From: Amanita rubescens
Lineage: Eukaryota; Basidiomycota; Agaricomycetes; Agaricales; Amanitaceae
Direction: 5' to 3'
NCBI GenBank assembly: GCA_015039365.1
Contig: WION01000375.1
Coordinates: 1-51,686, forward strand
DNA: 51,686 bases
Positions 22,712 through 34,248 of this stretch are shown here, in pieces. The position numbers were made by a program, and so were the translations under genes. The stretch's first letter is position 1. Every line of letters starts with the position of its first letter. The notes beneath the pieces are model-generated. The model had not been told where the DNA came from, ran no database searches, and saw only the letters and a list, made by a program, of their open reading frames with translations.

Positions 22712-23099
22712 TGTCAGCACGTCCTTTATACTAGAAGTTTCTATATACAAGCCATATTGTATTCTAAAGCCTCTAGGGGCTTATGATGTTATATCGTGCA
22801 TGAATACCCCAGTCACATCACAGAGGGCAAGTATAACTCTGTGGGGGCCGACGTTGCCATGCCAGCGTCGAGAAACATAGGTAATACCCTTATCCCTGGG
22901 TGTCTAGGAGATCCCCCTAAAACCCTAGGGTCTGGGCACATGTCATTAGCGCATATGCCATATCAAGGATCAGTGGTATCAAGATGATAAGACCATATCA
23001 GGCTTGCTGCGATACTATACCAGTGGGACATCATGTCGAGCAGTGAGTGATGAGCGGCAATGTGGGTCCTGGCAATATCGACGGCGGGGCCCATAACCT

Positions 23100-23582
23100 G
23101 ACGAAGAATACAGGTGTACACGAGAGCGTGTCCACAGCATGAGCAGGTGCAATAGCTTACCTATTGCGATATAGTCTTAGCACTACCCTTTGGCGTAGTA
23201 GTGATAGTAAGAGGAAGAGAATGGATTGTCCTATTCTACAATACAGGACAGGTTTATATACTGAGAGAGAACAAATATGTGTCTACATATGTGTAAGCGT
23301 ATAGTATAGATGAGAAGATATGGCATGCTAAGCACACCATTGACGAAGAAGACAGGTCTACGCGAGAGCGTGTCCACAGCATGAGCAGGTGCAATAGCTT
23401 ACCTATTGCGATATAGTCTTAGCACTACCCTTCGGCGTAGTAGTGATAGAAAGAGGAAGAGAATGGATTGTCCTATTCTACGATACAGGACAGGTTTATA
23501 TACTAAGAGAGAACAAATATGTGTCTACATATGTGTAAGCGTATAGTATAGATGGGAAGATATGGCGTGCTAAGCACACCAT
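23100..23582 (-). repeat. 242-bp tandem duplication carrying the copia promoter
   Basis: Unit 1 (23100-23341) and unit 2 (23342-23582) are nearly identical. Each contains a minus-strand TATA box (TATATAAACC; plus-strand GGTTTATATA at about 23251 and 23493). The other copy of the LTR (about 47908-48150) has one unit only. Confidence 0.9.
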
Positions 23583-23604
23583 AAGGTGTGATCATGAGTC
23601 TATC

Positions 23605-23703
23605 ATGATGTCACTATGATATCATAATGAAGTCATTATGATGTCACTATGATATCATAATGAAGTCATTATGATGTCACTATGATATCATAATGAAGTC
23701 ATT
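23605..23703. repeat. Three perfect 33-bp units in the copia LTR
   Basis: The unit begins ATGATGTCACTATGATATCA and ends AAGTCATT. It contains the palindromes GATATC and near-palindromes of TCATNATGA type. The other LTR has one unit at about 48171. Confidence 0.95.
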
Positions 23704-23835
23704 ATGATGTCATCTCTATGTCATACATAAAGGATGACGCGAGCGATATGAGTAACATTGATTGTAGTCAATCAGTAGTTAATCATTCTATAAATATATT
23801 TCTATATTTAACACACCCCTTCGCTTAGATATCCT

Positions 23836-26512
23836 TTATTTAAAGTCTATAATGTTTTCATCATAGAAGGGATCTATATCCAACTCAAATTGGTCAATAA
23901 GACCATCAAGGAGTTTCATTAATTCCTTGTGTGATAAACGATCTATTCCATCTAATTCAAGATCTTGCCAATCAAGAATTAATTTCATCAAATCACGAAT
24001 TTCCTCAGACTCTAATTTGTTTGGTCTTTTGATTAAGGAATTTGTAGAAGTCGGATATTCTTCTAAGGAAAGTCCCAATCGTTCTCTAAAGAATTTGACC
24101 TTTTCAAAGGATAAATTCTTAGTCATGAGATCCGCGTTTGGCTCGTTGGTTGGTATGTATTCGAGGACTACCTTTTTAGTCTCGATCAACTTGCGAACAA
24201 AGTGATAGCGAATATCGATATGTTTGGAATGATGTTCTTGTGCAGGATTTTGTGCCCAAAATATAGCGCCTTGATTATAATTTATCTACGCTAAGTAAGA
24301 TGCTTTTAATGGGTGCACCTATTTCGTAAAATAGATTCTCAACCCATGCAATTTGATGTGTTGCATCTGATAAAGATATGTATTCTGCCTCAGTCGAGGA
24401 CAGGGCTACAGTCTTTTGCTTTCTACTCGTCCAAGCTACCGCACCACTGGCTAACATCAAGACATAACCATTTATAGATCATCGTGTATTACGATCAGCG
24501 GCCCAGTCTGCATCAGCATAGGCTCTAAATTTATTATTGCCTTTGGCGTTATAAACGATTTTGACGTTTAAGGTGTGAGCTATGTATTTGACAATATACA
24601 AGGCCTTTTGAATGTGTTCTTGAGACAGGTTTGATGAAAATTGGGACATCAAAATTACTGCATAGATTATATCAGGCCTAGTTCCTAGAGCGAGATATAG
24701 AAGGGATCCTATTATCTGTTGATAATAAGAACATTCCTGTGGTGTGCATTCTCCTTCATTCTTTAAAGGAGCATATCCAGCAGGTAACGGTGTGTGTACA
24801 GACTTGCAATCTTCAAGTCCAAATCGCTTAACAACCTTCAAGGCATAAGGGCCTTGATCTATTACTAAGAATCCTAAATCACAGTTGTAATTGACTTGGA
24901 TCCAAAGATACTCTTTGATCTTTCCAAGATCACGACATTCCCACATCTCCATAAATTTCTTTTTAATGGTTACAATGGTGGAATCGTCGTTACCCATAAA
25001 GAGTATATCATTGACATACAGTATGCATATTGTGATTGTATTCTTGCCTTTACGAACGTAAACACCAGAATCAGACAAGCATCGTTCAAAATGCAAAGAT
25101 TTCAACGATTTATCCGCTTGTTTATTCCAGGCATATGATGCCTGTTTCAATCCATATATGGCTTTCCTCAGCCTATATACTTTAGATTCTTGTCCTTTTA
25201 CAACGAAACCTTCTGGTTGGGCCATATAAATATCTTCATCAAGATCGCCATATAAGAAGGCAGTTTTTACATCTAGGGCTTGTATATCCCAGTTTTCAAG
25301 CACTGATGTGGCCAGAAGTATTCGGATTGTTTCATATCTCGCAACAGGCAAGAATGTTTCGTCGTAATCTAATCCGGGACGTTGACTAAAACCTTTAGCT
25401 ATGATGCGAGCTTTTTTGTGTCCATCGGTTTTTAAGTCGAAAACCCAACGACATCTGATTAGGTTTTGTCCTTTTGGAAGATCAACTAACTCCCAAATAT
25501 CTCTAGATTGAAGAGATTTAAATTCGTCATCCATTGCAACCTTCCATTGTTTATACAATTGAGGATTACTGGAGCGCATCTTAGATATATCTCTATAGTC
25601 ATATGGAATATTGTCTACAAGGGGGACAGCCGCTTTTAGAAGGAAATGTAAGAATTCATTTCCAGATTCATTAATCATTCGGGTTAAATGATCATGTTCT
25701 GCAGATTTTAATTCAGCCTTTAAAGTGAAGATTTCTTTAAGTAGAGAGGCAGATTCATTCATTCTATCAGGGTTCCTGTCGTCTGACGGTGGATCCTGAG
25801 TCAAAGAACTCGGAGTTTTATCTTTTAACTGCTCTCATAAAGCGTCTCACTTTTGCTGAATTTTAGCTTCTATTTGTGCAGGAGTTTTATCTCCATACGC
25901 GTTGTCTCTTTGTACCCTTGGTACTGGAAAACGACCAGAACGGCAAGGACCTATTTGTACAGAGGGTGGACCAGGATCAGATATGATCGGTGGTGGTGGT
26001 CTAGGCCTCTGAGTAAATTCTCTAAAACGATCTCTTTGACGTTGTTCAAATTGATCAAATTCTCGATCCATCATAAATGGGTTTTCTATTTCATCACGAT
26101 CTCTTTGATTCAAAGAGAAAGGATTATCTTCATCCATAGGACTATGAGGCGAAGGTGGTCTAGATACATATGGTATCGGTGTTATAGGCCTAGAAGGAAC
26201 AGGAGTCTCCTCTTTAATCTGTGGAGAGGGAGTACATCTAAAGGGTTCAGGAGTTTTACATTTCTTAAACATATCACTCATTTGTCTTTTGAATTGATCT
26301 CATAAACGAGATTTTTTATCAATTCCTTGACCCTTTTTCCAATCATCGCGTTGTCTACGATAATTGTCACGTCTTTCTTGTTCTCTTTCTTCCCTTTGCC
26401 TTTGGATATTATCATCCAAAAAATCTCTTCGACGATCGGCAAATTCATCACCGTCATTGTCATCGTTTGAATCATCAGAAGGTGTTACAAACACAGTACG
26501 GACTCCTACATT
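23836..26512 (-). pseudogene. Ty1/copia copy 2: reverse transcriptase and RNase H part
   Basis: This is the last third of the copia polyprotein. After an Arg/Glu-rich linker (26490-25850, with stops near 26300 and 25845) the RVT_2 domain runs from about 25600: LVDLPKGQNLIRCRWVF, then DYDETFLPVARYETIRIL, LDVKTAFLYGDL and YGLKQASYAWN. The catalytic motif reads YVNDIL where active copia enzymes have YVDD, so one metal-binding Asp is lost. RNase H follows with YADADWAADRNTR, then TGA at 24480, then SINGYVLMLASGAV and KQKTVALSSTEAEYI. A frameshift near 24280 separates the last part (HIDIRYHFV, then NADLMTKNL). The copy is dead. It is contiguous with 26976-29321 apart from the solo LTR. Confidence 0.9.
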
Positions 26513-26975
26513 ATGATTACATGACACGTCGGACATGCTTACTTTTTCGTATATGCCTACCCGTCGCTCAATCCCCATTATGTTCATCACATACGGACTA
26601 CCTCATTCCCTCATCGATCCCCATTCCGTTTACCCTATGCCCAATCCCTTGTTCATACACGTACCATCCATTATGCCCCCTGTTCCACCTATACTTGTTA
26701 TCACCTTTGTTCTACTTACGATACAGCTGTGTTTCTGTACATGTATATAAGACCGATGTACTGTAGAGTTGAACCTTAAGTTCGACTTAACTGTCCAAGT
26801 TTGTTCTTGTCAATATCATCTCATCTCGCCTAAAGAACGTTGTACACACTCTGTTCATTATCGCTCTCAAGTATAAGACTTCTTCTAGTCGTCTTATTAC
26901 TTAGCTTATTCATTCACCTATTGTTTGACTTTCCGTTGGACTTAGTCTACTTTGTCAAGCGCTCATAGCGTGGAC
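26513..26975 (+). mobile_element. Solo LTR inserted in copia copy 2 pol
   Basis: The copia sequence CCTACATTGTAGG is split here. ACATT stands on both sides (26508-26512 and 26976-26980), a 5-bp target duplication. The insert is 463 bp, has a plus-strand TATA box (TGTATATAAGACC, near 26741), and has no coding capacity. That fits a solo LTR left by LTR-LTR recombination. Its terminal bases are not a clean TG...CA, so the exact ends may be off by a few bases. Confidence 0.75.
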
Positions 26976-29321
26976 ACATTGTAGGTGGAGATTGACGTGA
27001 TCATAACAGAAGGGTCTGACTGCTGTCGATCAGGAGATGCACCCCTTCGATCCAAACTAGGTGAGCGTCTACGACTCGGAGAACGTCTACGGTTCTCTGG
27101 GAGTAAGTTATCTAAATCCAAATTTTGTGGAGGGCGGTTAGGTTCCTCTTGAGGAATCGCCTCCCAGATCGGACCAAGATCTTCAGTAATTATATCTGCA
27201 GTCTTTCCTTTGCGCGGAAACCTGTTTTCAAAGAATGTAGCCTGGGAGGATATGACCAGTGTGTTAGTCGACGTCATGAACCTATAGCCTTTGGTTCCTG
27301 ATTCATATCCTACAAAAGTGCATAAAACAGATTTCTCGGACAGCTTATCTGGTCTCCATTGATCAGGGATAAATACCCAGGCTTCACATCCAAATACTCG
27401 AAAGTATGATACGTCTGGCTTTTTATTAAGAAGGTTTTCCAGAGGGGTCTTCCATTTAGTCCGTTTAAGGGGAGTGCGGTTGTACACATGCACAGCTGTT
27501 CTGAATGAGAACTCCCACCAAGATTTCAGACATCCTGCATCTAATCGCATAGCTTCAGCTTTGTCAGTCAAAGTCTGATTCATATGTTCAACGCGACCAT
27601 TTTGTTGTGGGGTGTAAGGAGCTGTCTGTTGGTGTTTAATTCCTTTAGATTTAAGGCATTCCTCAAAGGCTTTATTTACAAATTCCCCCCCTCGATCAGA
27701 ACGGAGGTGAGAAATAGGTTGTTTAGGATCTACAAACTCATTATACCATCCGGTAAAATATTCTAGAGTTTGATCTTTGGTTTTAAGTAAACCAATCCAC
27801 GTATACAAGGTGAAATCGTCAATGATGACACCAATATATTTGTATTTGTGGTAAGATATGGCCGGTATGGTCATAAGATCCATATGGAGTAACTCGAAGG
27901 GACAAGTAGCTCTCTTCGAAGACAGTTTATAAGGTTTTGCCTTCATTTTGCCTTTTAGACAACCTTCACAATGTAATTTTCCTTCTGGAAGTGTAACTTC
28001 TTTCCATCCATTGACATTCAACGGTATCTTCGAAAAGACTTCATTGGATGGATGACCAAAACGTTTATGCCAGGTCTCGTAGTCCAATAGTTTTTCTATA
28101 GACTCTGTGTTTGGTTTCTTTGTCGGTCTTCCAAGAATTAATTTAGAATTCCTGTTGGCTAAGCCAGGACCGGAAACCAATGTAGGATTCATTATAATAA
28201 TCCTACCTCGAGTGTAAACTAATGTATGATCGGGCATAAGATAATGTCCTTCAATACACGTTCTACCTGAGTCTGTAAAGGAAAAGACTACCATCTTTTC
28301 ATCTTGTTTACAAGTTAATCCTTGTCGGATCAATCTGCCATTTGAAATCAAGCATGCAGTTGCCCGTGGCATATAGAGTACAGGAAAGAGCTTTACGAGT
28401 GTTGTTTCCCCTGTGGATAACTTGTGTTCAAGAATAACTGTGCCAAGTCCCTCAAGACGGTCTAAACCATTAGCAGTTTTAACACTGTGGTTTTCGTTTG
28501 CAGGAAATTCTCTGTATTCAGAGAAATCTTTCCTACTAAAGGTAAAGTGATCAGATGCACTGGAGTCACACATCCATAGTGTATCTACAGTACGCTTCTC
28601 AACACATTCCGGACAGGGACATGTTGGATGTACTTTATCTTTAAATTTTCTTTTATTGACCGCTAAACATGTAAAAGGTTTCTTAAACATGTTACCAATA
28701 TTATATGATCGTTCGATCATATTGGCATTATAAATGGCTGTGTCACACAACTTATCTCTTACAAGGCAGTTTTCGTCTAAATTTTCTTTATAATTTATAC
28801 TATCATATAGTACAGATTGTTCAAAGAAGGAATTTATAGTACAACGATGATGTCCCAATTTAGGGAACACCATTTTCATTGCTGCCTCTATAAAGAGAAA
28901 GTTAACCATTTCCAGCTTCTTAATGGTTTCATACCATTGTTCGCTGTTATCTTCATAGTAATAATTATCGTAATATAGTTCAGCTTCCTGATCTATATCC
29001 ATATTTTTGTAATCGATATCGTCTGACGATATCCCCATTCCTCGGTTCGATTTATAGGACTCAAAGTCCTGTTCGGCCTTTTCTTTGCCTTTTTTGCTAG
29101 AGCCGGCAACTGGCTCGGTGATGTCTGGCATAAGGCCCAATACGGGCGACGGTATGTGCAGAACCCATAGTATGTTCTGCGGCTTTGGCAGCCTTCTTTT
29201 CGGCTGCATCTGCCTTTCGGCGTTCTCGGTTCCTTTCCCAGTTAGGACCACATGTTTGGCCCTCAACTTTTCCCGGCCAATTTTGATTTGCCGGAGGAGC
29301 AGTAGGAGCCGGTGTTTGAGC
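26976..29321 (-). pseudogene. Ty1/copia copy 2: protease and integrase part
   Basis: In order on the minus strand: the Gag/protease linker; the protease motif WMCDSSASDHF (copy 1 has DSGAS, so the flap-side Gly is mutated); the GAG-pre-integrase zinc region (WHKRFGHPSNEVF, LHCEGCLKGKM); and the integrase core with HMDLMTI, LRSDRGGEFVN and QQNGRVEHMNQTL. The three acidic residues of DDE are present. A basic, Ser/Arg-rich stretch (RRRSPSRRRSPSLDRR) closes this part. The frame is open for over 700 codons. Upstream it is cut by element F at 29321, downstream by the solo LTR. Confidence 0.92.
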
Positions 29322-30331
29322 TAGTGATTCAAGGTCCAGTCCAGTCCGGTTTTTTTTCCTTTTTTGGAAAGACCAAAACCGGACCGGTCTCAGGGTGTCC
29401 CTGATATCGAAAAGACCGGAACCGGTCCGCTTAAGACCGCAAGACCGGTTAAGACTGGTCCAGGACTGGTCCTGATCTGGACCAGTCTTGGACTGGTCTG
29501 GACCAGTCCTTACATTAGTTTCTATGTCCCTATGTCTCCCATACAACAATTTAAAACTACAAAACTTCAATATGTTCCTAACCCTCACCCTCTCACACCC
29601 TCTCACACCCAGCTGCACTCAGATGAGCCACATAAAACCATTTTTTCTGATGCCAGGAGACTGCCAAACATTGCCAAAGAGATTGCCAAAGAGATCACCA
29701 AAGAGAGAATGAAGCCCAGTGTTGCTGACCCTCACCCTCCCACTGTTCAACTATGTTCCATTGGATGTACTAGAGCATACCTAGATTAGTTAATTTCAGA
29801 ATACCTTACCTGGAGTGTTGCAACAACAGATGATTTCAAAATTCACATGTTATATATAACTTTTGACAAACTTTACTACTGTGAACTCAAATCTCAACTG
29901 TTTTTTATGTTTCAATACTCAAAAAAAAGCTAAAATATAGGAGAACATGACTGTGTTGGTCACATGTGACAATTAGCGGTCTAGGACCGGTCTAGACCGG
30001 TCTTTTGCGGTTTTTTTGATTTTAAAAATTTAAAAAGACCGGAACCGGACTGCCCTTGGACCTCCTAAGACCTGAGACTGCAGTCCAGTCCAAATCGGTC
30101 CTGGTCCGGTCCAGTTCCGGTCTTTTTCGGTAGCAATGCCGAAGTTCTGTCCGGGAACCGCAGTTCGAACCAGAACTGGCCGAACCGAACTGACAGTTCT
30201 GTTCAGTTCCAGTTCAGGTTTGAGGCAGCCAGGGGCTGTCCGGTTCTCGGTTCTGACTTTTTGCTGGAATTCCGAACCGGTGTAGAACCAGTTCGAACTG
30301 TGAACTGGAGAGATCCAAGAGAAACCCAACA

Positions 30332-30789
30332 TGCATGTACCACTTTTTCATTATGTTTATCCCCTTCGACAGTTTGTGAAATGGTATTCATCCTTTGCTT
30401 GTTCTTTTCGTGATTGGGGTCGAAGGAGGCCTTTGATTGTGTGATCGGAAATAAGAATATATGTTATCATCTCTGCGTGCCATAATCAGCGTCAGTCGAA
30501 CGATGGACAACCATTGCATTGTACAAAGCGTCTTCAAGAATTAAATTACTAGCTCTGGCTGGCAAGGGTGATTTTCGTGCCTCGAGTATAAGGACCAATC
30601 TACTAAATGCACAATTAGACCAAGGCATAACAAAGAACCCGTCATACGCACATCATTACCGTCTCCCCTTAGAATTTTCCATAACACCCACACCAGTTGC
30701 TCACTATTAGAAACACTGCCTTCATTAGCAGCACGCATAGCACTATTCCGCTCCCTTGCAAACGTGACCAGTAAAACACTCTTGAACAG
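30332..30789. other. Non-coding interior of element E, left of the nested LTR
   Basis: No recognisable ORF or RNA. Only short frames of up to about 65 codons occur here. Confidence 0.5.
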
Positions 30790-31274
30790 TGTAACGAGCC
30801 GGTTCCGGCTACATTGGAACCGAACACCGAAGTGCACCACATTCCGATTCTCGGCATCACATCACGCATCACAGAAGCTTCCGAAGTCAAACCTTCGCGC
30901 CAACAACCTTCGGCCACATTCCGACAGGGCCATTCCCGCAACTTGAGCAATATTCGAACACAACGGGGCACCTAGACGTGCACGGACCAATGGACTCGGA
31001 GGAAGGCTCGTCGCAGGTAAGCCTCATGTCCTCGTAGTATATATATGGCATTGTCTGTAGTAGTTGGACATCGAATATACAGCCGGTCTCACTTCTGCTC
31101 TCTTTCTCTTTCCTTGCGTCTGATTCCGTTCTCCTTCTCGCTCGGTGACTCGGTCACCGTTCCGTTCCTTCCCCTTCGCTCTCGGCACTCTATCGCACTT
31201 ACGCACTTCGGTCAGACCTCTGTAGCCCCTTTGGCCGAACACTGTTCCACGTCGGCCTTCTCGTTATAGTTTCA
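30790..31274 (+). repeat. Solo LTR, diverged relative of the element D LTR
   Basis: It starts TGTAACGAGCCGGTTCCGG and ends in TTATAGTTTCA. It shares with the D LTR (in inverse orientation) both termini and the block AGCCCCTTTGGCCGAAC near 31227. A TATA box GTATATATATGG lies near 31038. Flanking 4-mers ACAG and ACGG are an imperfect target duplication. Confidence 0.7.
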
Positions 31275-32260
31275 ACGGGTTGACCGTGATAGGATAGGGT
31301 GCATACATCAAATACAAGACATACGCCACCAGTATCTGTTGCGGGAGCTGCCAATTGAGCATACAGATCGATATCACGCAACACGAAATGCATATATCCA
31401 CTCACCTCTGCCAACTGAACTTGAGTTCCCTCCATTATCGTTCCTTCCGCCTCATAGCGCCCACATCTAACAGGGGCAACAATGCATCCAGTGCAAGCTG
31501 AAAACGCGTCACGGGCTGCATGAGGTGCGTAAATGCCTGTGCTGTGGTCAAACAGGGGAGCGAATAAGCTTTTGTCCGAGTCAGAGATGGGTGACGGAGG
31601 CTTTAACAGGGTCTACAGGACGTAGCGTAGAGAGTCTCCCCATTCCTTGTCCTTGTCCTGGTGTCGCCACGCCCAAAGCCCAGTGAGTGCCACCGTGTTC
31701 ATCGTCCTTGCCATTTTTGCCGTAGTCATTGTGCCTGTTTCAACAGGTGGATCCTTTTTTGGTTAACGATCTCATAGGCTCTTGAGCACTCCAAGGATGA
31801 CCGTATTGTAGATAGTGACAGAGTGGGTTTGAGCATCACAACTTCTGAATTTGGAAAGTCACATGAATACCGACGCAAACATTCATGGAGATGCTCTTAC
31901 TTACCTGCTTGCATTCATATTTGCTCAGACCATGTACATAAGTGTAAGGACTCCCATAATGACTCTGAGCCCCCACCCCATTTAAGTGCGCCTATTTCAC
32001 CGTTGAGCTTGAATCTCCACTGTGTCACATCCCATCACAAACTTCCAAACATGGAAGGCGTGCCGAATTTCGATGCCTGCACCCGTCAAACGCTCTGTAG
32101 GCTCAAACTACACCGAAACTACATCGGAAATGTTCGCTTTCATGATAATGATAATTTATTAAGTTCACAAAAGCTCTCAGTGGTGAAAAATGGATTTTTA
32201 ACTAGGAAAAACTCGCATGTATACTACTAGTAATGTTTAGTTTGGGGTTAGACAAGTTAA
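31275..32260. other. Non-coding interior of element E, right of the nested LTR
   Basis: The part 31840-32230 is shared with E2. A 135-codon plus-strand frame at 31823-32230 spans this part but its codons are not conserved as a frame in E2, where indels occur. I therefore leave it uncalled. Confidence 0.5.
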
Positions 32261-32449
32261 AGAAGAAGCTGGCTGAATTTCTCAGTTCTATCAGTTCGAA
32301 CTGGAACTGAACCAGAACCGAACATGTAGAACCGGTTCTATCGGTTCAGTTCTGGTTCCAGTTCAGGCTGAGAGGCCACTGAACCGAACTGAAACCAAAC
32401 TTCGGCATCACTATTTTTCGGTCCTGAGAGACTGGAAATAGAAACACTA

Positions 32450-33360
32450 GTTTGAGCACCTTGTGGAGGCCTAGAGTAAGGCCTCCCCCCACGTCCACGA
32501 CCTGATCCGCGGCCACGTCCTCGTCCACGTCCTCATCCTCGACCACGTACTTGTTGCCATGGTTGCTGCTGTTATTGCAACGTATTAGCTGTCATGGCAG
32601 ATTCAGGGTGCCTTCGGCGCCACTCATTCTGAATTAAGGGAAGTATCCCTTGGATCGTGAGATCCGATGGTTCTGTTGTGGCTAGAACCACAGCAGCAAA
32701 ATTGTCCCAATGACGGGGGACGGCTGAAAGTACAATCATTGCCCAGTGGACATTTGCAGGCAATGTAATTCTGCTTGATGCTAAGCAGTTTATTATGGCG
32801 AGGAGGTCGTTTAAGGATTGTGTGGGATCCTTTTTATCTTGAAACTTCCAAGTAACGGCTAATTGGAAGTCATTGTAAATACCGGCAGACGTTGTCATAC
32901 TGTATTGTTCAGCTAAATTCTGCCATAAAACTCGGGCAGAATTAACATGTGCATTGATCTGCTGTATAGTAGCAGAACACTTCATGTTTATGGATCCAAG
33001 GATGCGATCATCCTCGACGACCCAATCATCAAAGGCCTTTTTGATAGCCCTTGCATCATCAATCATTGCTTGAGTGATGGCAGGTTGTGCCGGTTGTGCT
33101 GGCATTGCGGGTATCGCATCTTCAGTTTCCGTTTCTGGAACTGCTGCTGTTGCTGGAACAGCTGGAATAAAGGCTTGAACGCCTGTATCCAGATAAAATT
33201 GTTCCAACGGGGTTATCCGTCTGGGATGAACATAATCAGTTTTTAGGTACTGATATAGACCTTTGGTTTGTAATAGGAAACGCATCATGCGTTCCCATTC
33301 TTTATAGTTAGTTCCATTCAAAACGGGAATGGAACTGGGAATCGTCAAGTCATTAGACAT
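32450..33360 (-). pseudogene. Ty1/copia copy 2: N-terminal gag
   Basis: ATG at 33360 (MSNDLTIPSSIPVLNGTNYK). The frame stays open through DDWVVEDDRILGSINMKCSA and RHWDNFAAVVLATTEPSDL to the Arg-Gly-rich RNA-binding-like stretch, where element F is inserted. It is collinear with copy 1 gag, but the Gln run TSQQQQQPW of copy 1 is broken here by a TAA near 32572. As in copy 1, no zinc knuckle is seen. Confidence 0.9.
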
Positions 33361-33361
33361 A

Positions 33362-33910
33362 TTAGACGAGGAAGGCGGAGGTGATGATTATGATATAGGT
33401 GGTTAAAAGATGCCAAAAGAAACGGAAGTTTCTTTGATTTTCGAGGTTTTCGACCTCTTGGTTATCTCTTTCGAGATTACGGCGTGTACACCTATTTGCT
33501 ATGTGTTGGGCAACTGAAGTGCCCCTGGGTGGAATCCAAAGATCTAAGGTGGGTGTAACACCTTCGATAGCGGCTTGACCACAACAATGTATTATTTTGT
33601 CTTGCAAGGTGCGACCGTTTCTAAGTCACGCGGCTAGGAAGTGATCTTGTCGATCATGAACTGTGACAGGTCCATGTCTCGTGACACCAAATCTGGTATC
33701 AGGATTGACAACACGAACTATTGTCCTAGTATAGGACAAAGATGGAATTGGTGCTGGTGTATCAATAAAAGTCCGGTCCCCTAGAATTAAGGGAAATGGT
33801 GGGATTGGTGCATCATATGAAGGAGGTAATCTCCAGGCAGGGGGAAATGATTCTCCTTCGGCTTCGTAAACTGGTAACGGAGTACTAGTTTCGGAATCCA
33901 GTTTTCTTTC
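33362..33910 (-). pseudogene. Pre-gag ORF of copia copy 2 (182 codons, C-terminal membrane segment)
   Basis: It has the same length, frame and layout as in copy 1: Pro-rich N-terminal half, charged stretch (NLERDNQEVENLENQR) and C-terminal hydrophobic segment (FWHLLTTYIIIITSAFLV), ending in TAAT directly before the gag ATG. Its single break is a TGA (LAA-stop-LRN) at a codon that is CGA in copy 1. At the first TGA of copy 1 this copy keeps CGA. The ancestor was therefore open throughout. The segment of about 18 hydrophobic residues at the very end would make a tail-anchored membrane protein. I do not recognise a family. CTCTTTTAG before 33910 marks a likely 3' splice site. Confidence 0.65.
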
Positions 33911-34047
33911 CTAAAAGAGAATTGATGAGCTTTAAAGCTTAATTAAAGCTAAAAGTCTAATTCGTCTTTATTAAGTTATCAGGGTGCCATAGACTAGAGT
34001 GTCAGACTATATAGAGTTCCTCGGTTACAAGTACAGTCCATATTCGG

Positions 34048-34248
34048 TTAAACCAACCAACCCTGAGTAACTTGGTTACAAGCCAAGCTTAAATAAAGCT
34101 CAGGTCCACAGGTCCACTCAGTCTTGAAAGCTCGGATCATCCCTGAATGCTGTAAATGACATGCATAATCAATCGCTGGCTCAAGCACTCTTGGGTGAAC
34201 CACAGTTTTACCCATTGCAATTGTAAATAGAAATAATGTCTGGTCCAT
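34048..34248 (-). CDS. Short ORF upstream of the pre-gag ORF, possible first exon
   Basis: It has 66 codons: MDQTLFLFTIAMGKTVVH, then HLQHSGMIRAFKTEWTCG and ELYLSLACNQ. Copy 1 keeps most of these residues, with a frameshift and stops. If CAA|GTTACT near 34067 were a donor, splicing to the acceptor before 33910 would join it in frame to the pre-gag ORF. That donor is not a strong one, so the joining is a guess. Confidence 0.35.
   Translation of the reverse strand: MDQTLFLFTIAMGKTVVHPRVLEPAIDYACHLQHSGMIRAFKTEWTCGPELYLSLACNQVTQGWLV

Larger units (their letters stand above)
22712..23813 (-). repeat. Copia LTR shared by copy 2 (as 3' LTR) and copy 1 (as 5' LTR)
   Basis: On the minus strand the LTR starts TGTTAAATATAG at 23813, directly after a purine tract (AAGCGAAGGGGTG, 23826-23814) at the end of copy 2 pol. 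It runs toward the leader of copy 1. The matching sequence upstream of copy 2 ends at the same TGTTAAATA (48313). The inner edge is not certain: CGTGCTGACA at 22721-22712 fits a TG...CA repeat, but both known copies continue into the same leader, so comparison cannot place it. This LTR is longer than its partner because of two internal tandem duplications. Confidence 0.75.
30131..32413. mobile_element. Element E, hAT-type non-autonomous element inside F
   Basis: The 8-bp target duplication TTTTTCGG is exact at 30123-30130 and 32414-32421. The ends read TAGCAATGCCGAAGTT and, inverted, TAGTGATGCCGAAGTT. Subterminal arrays of GAACTG, CAGTTC, GGTTC and GTTCGAAC words fill 30145-30310 and 32280-32400. 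The interior shares long stretches with element E2 at the end of the window (for example around 31850-32200 against 51345-51686). No transposase ORF is visible. A solo LTR is nested at 30790-31274. Confidence 0.9.
29322..32449. mobile_element. Element F, hAT-type MITE-like element in copia gag, hosting element E
   Basis: The 8-bp target duplication GTTTGAGC is exact at 29314-29321 and 32450-32457. The ends TAGTGATTCAAGGTCCAG and, inverted, TAGTGTTTCTATTTCCAG are related to the TAGTGTTT ends of B and I. The subterminal parts are packed with GGTCCGGTCC, GACCGGTC and CCAGTCC words (29330-29510, 29975-30120). The middle (29510-29970) is AT-rich and non-coding. Without element E it is about 840 bp. 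It splits the copia gag within its Arg-Gly-rich region. Confidence 0.9.

Noticed and set aside
23605..23703. CRISPR-like repeat cluster
   Set aside because: The three 33-bp units are adjacent without spacers, inside a eukaryotic LTR.
29364..29789. 141-codon plus-strand frame in element F
   Set aside because: It starts within the GGTCC/ACCGGT array and has no recognisable domain; F has the structure of a non-coding element.
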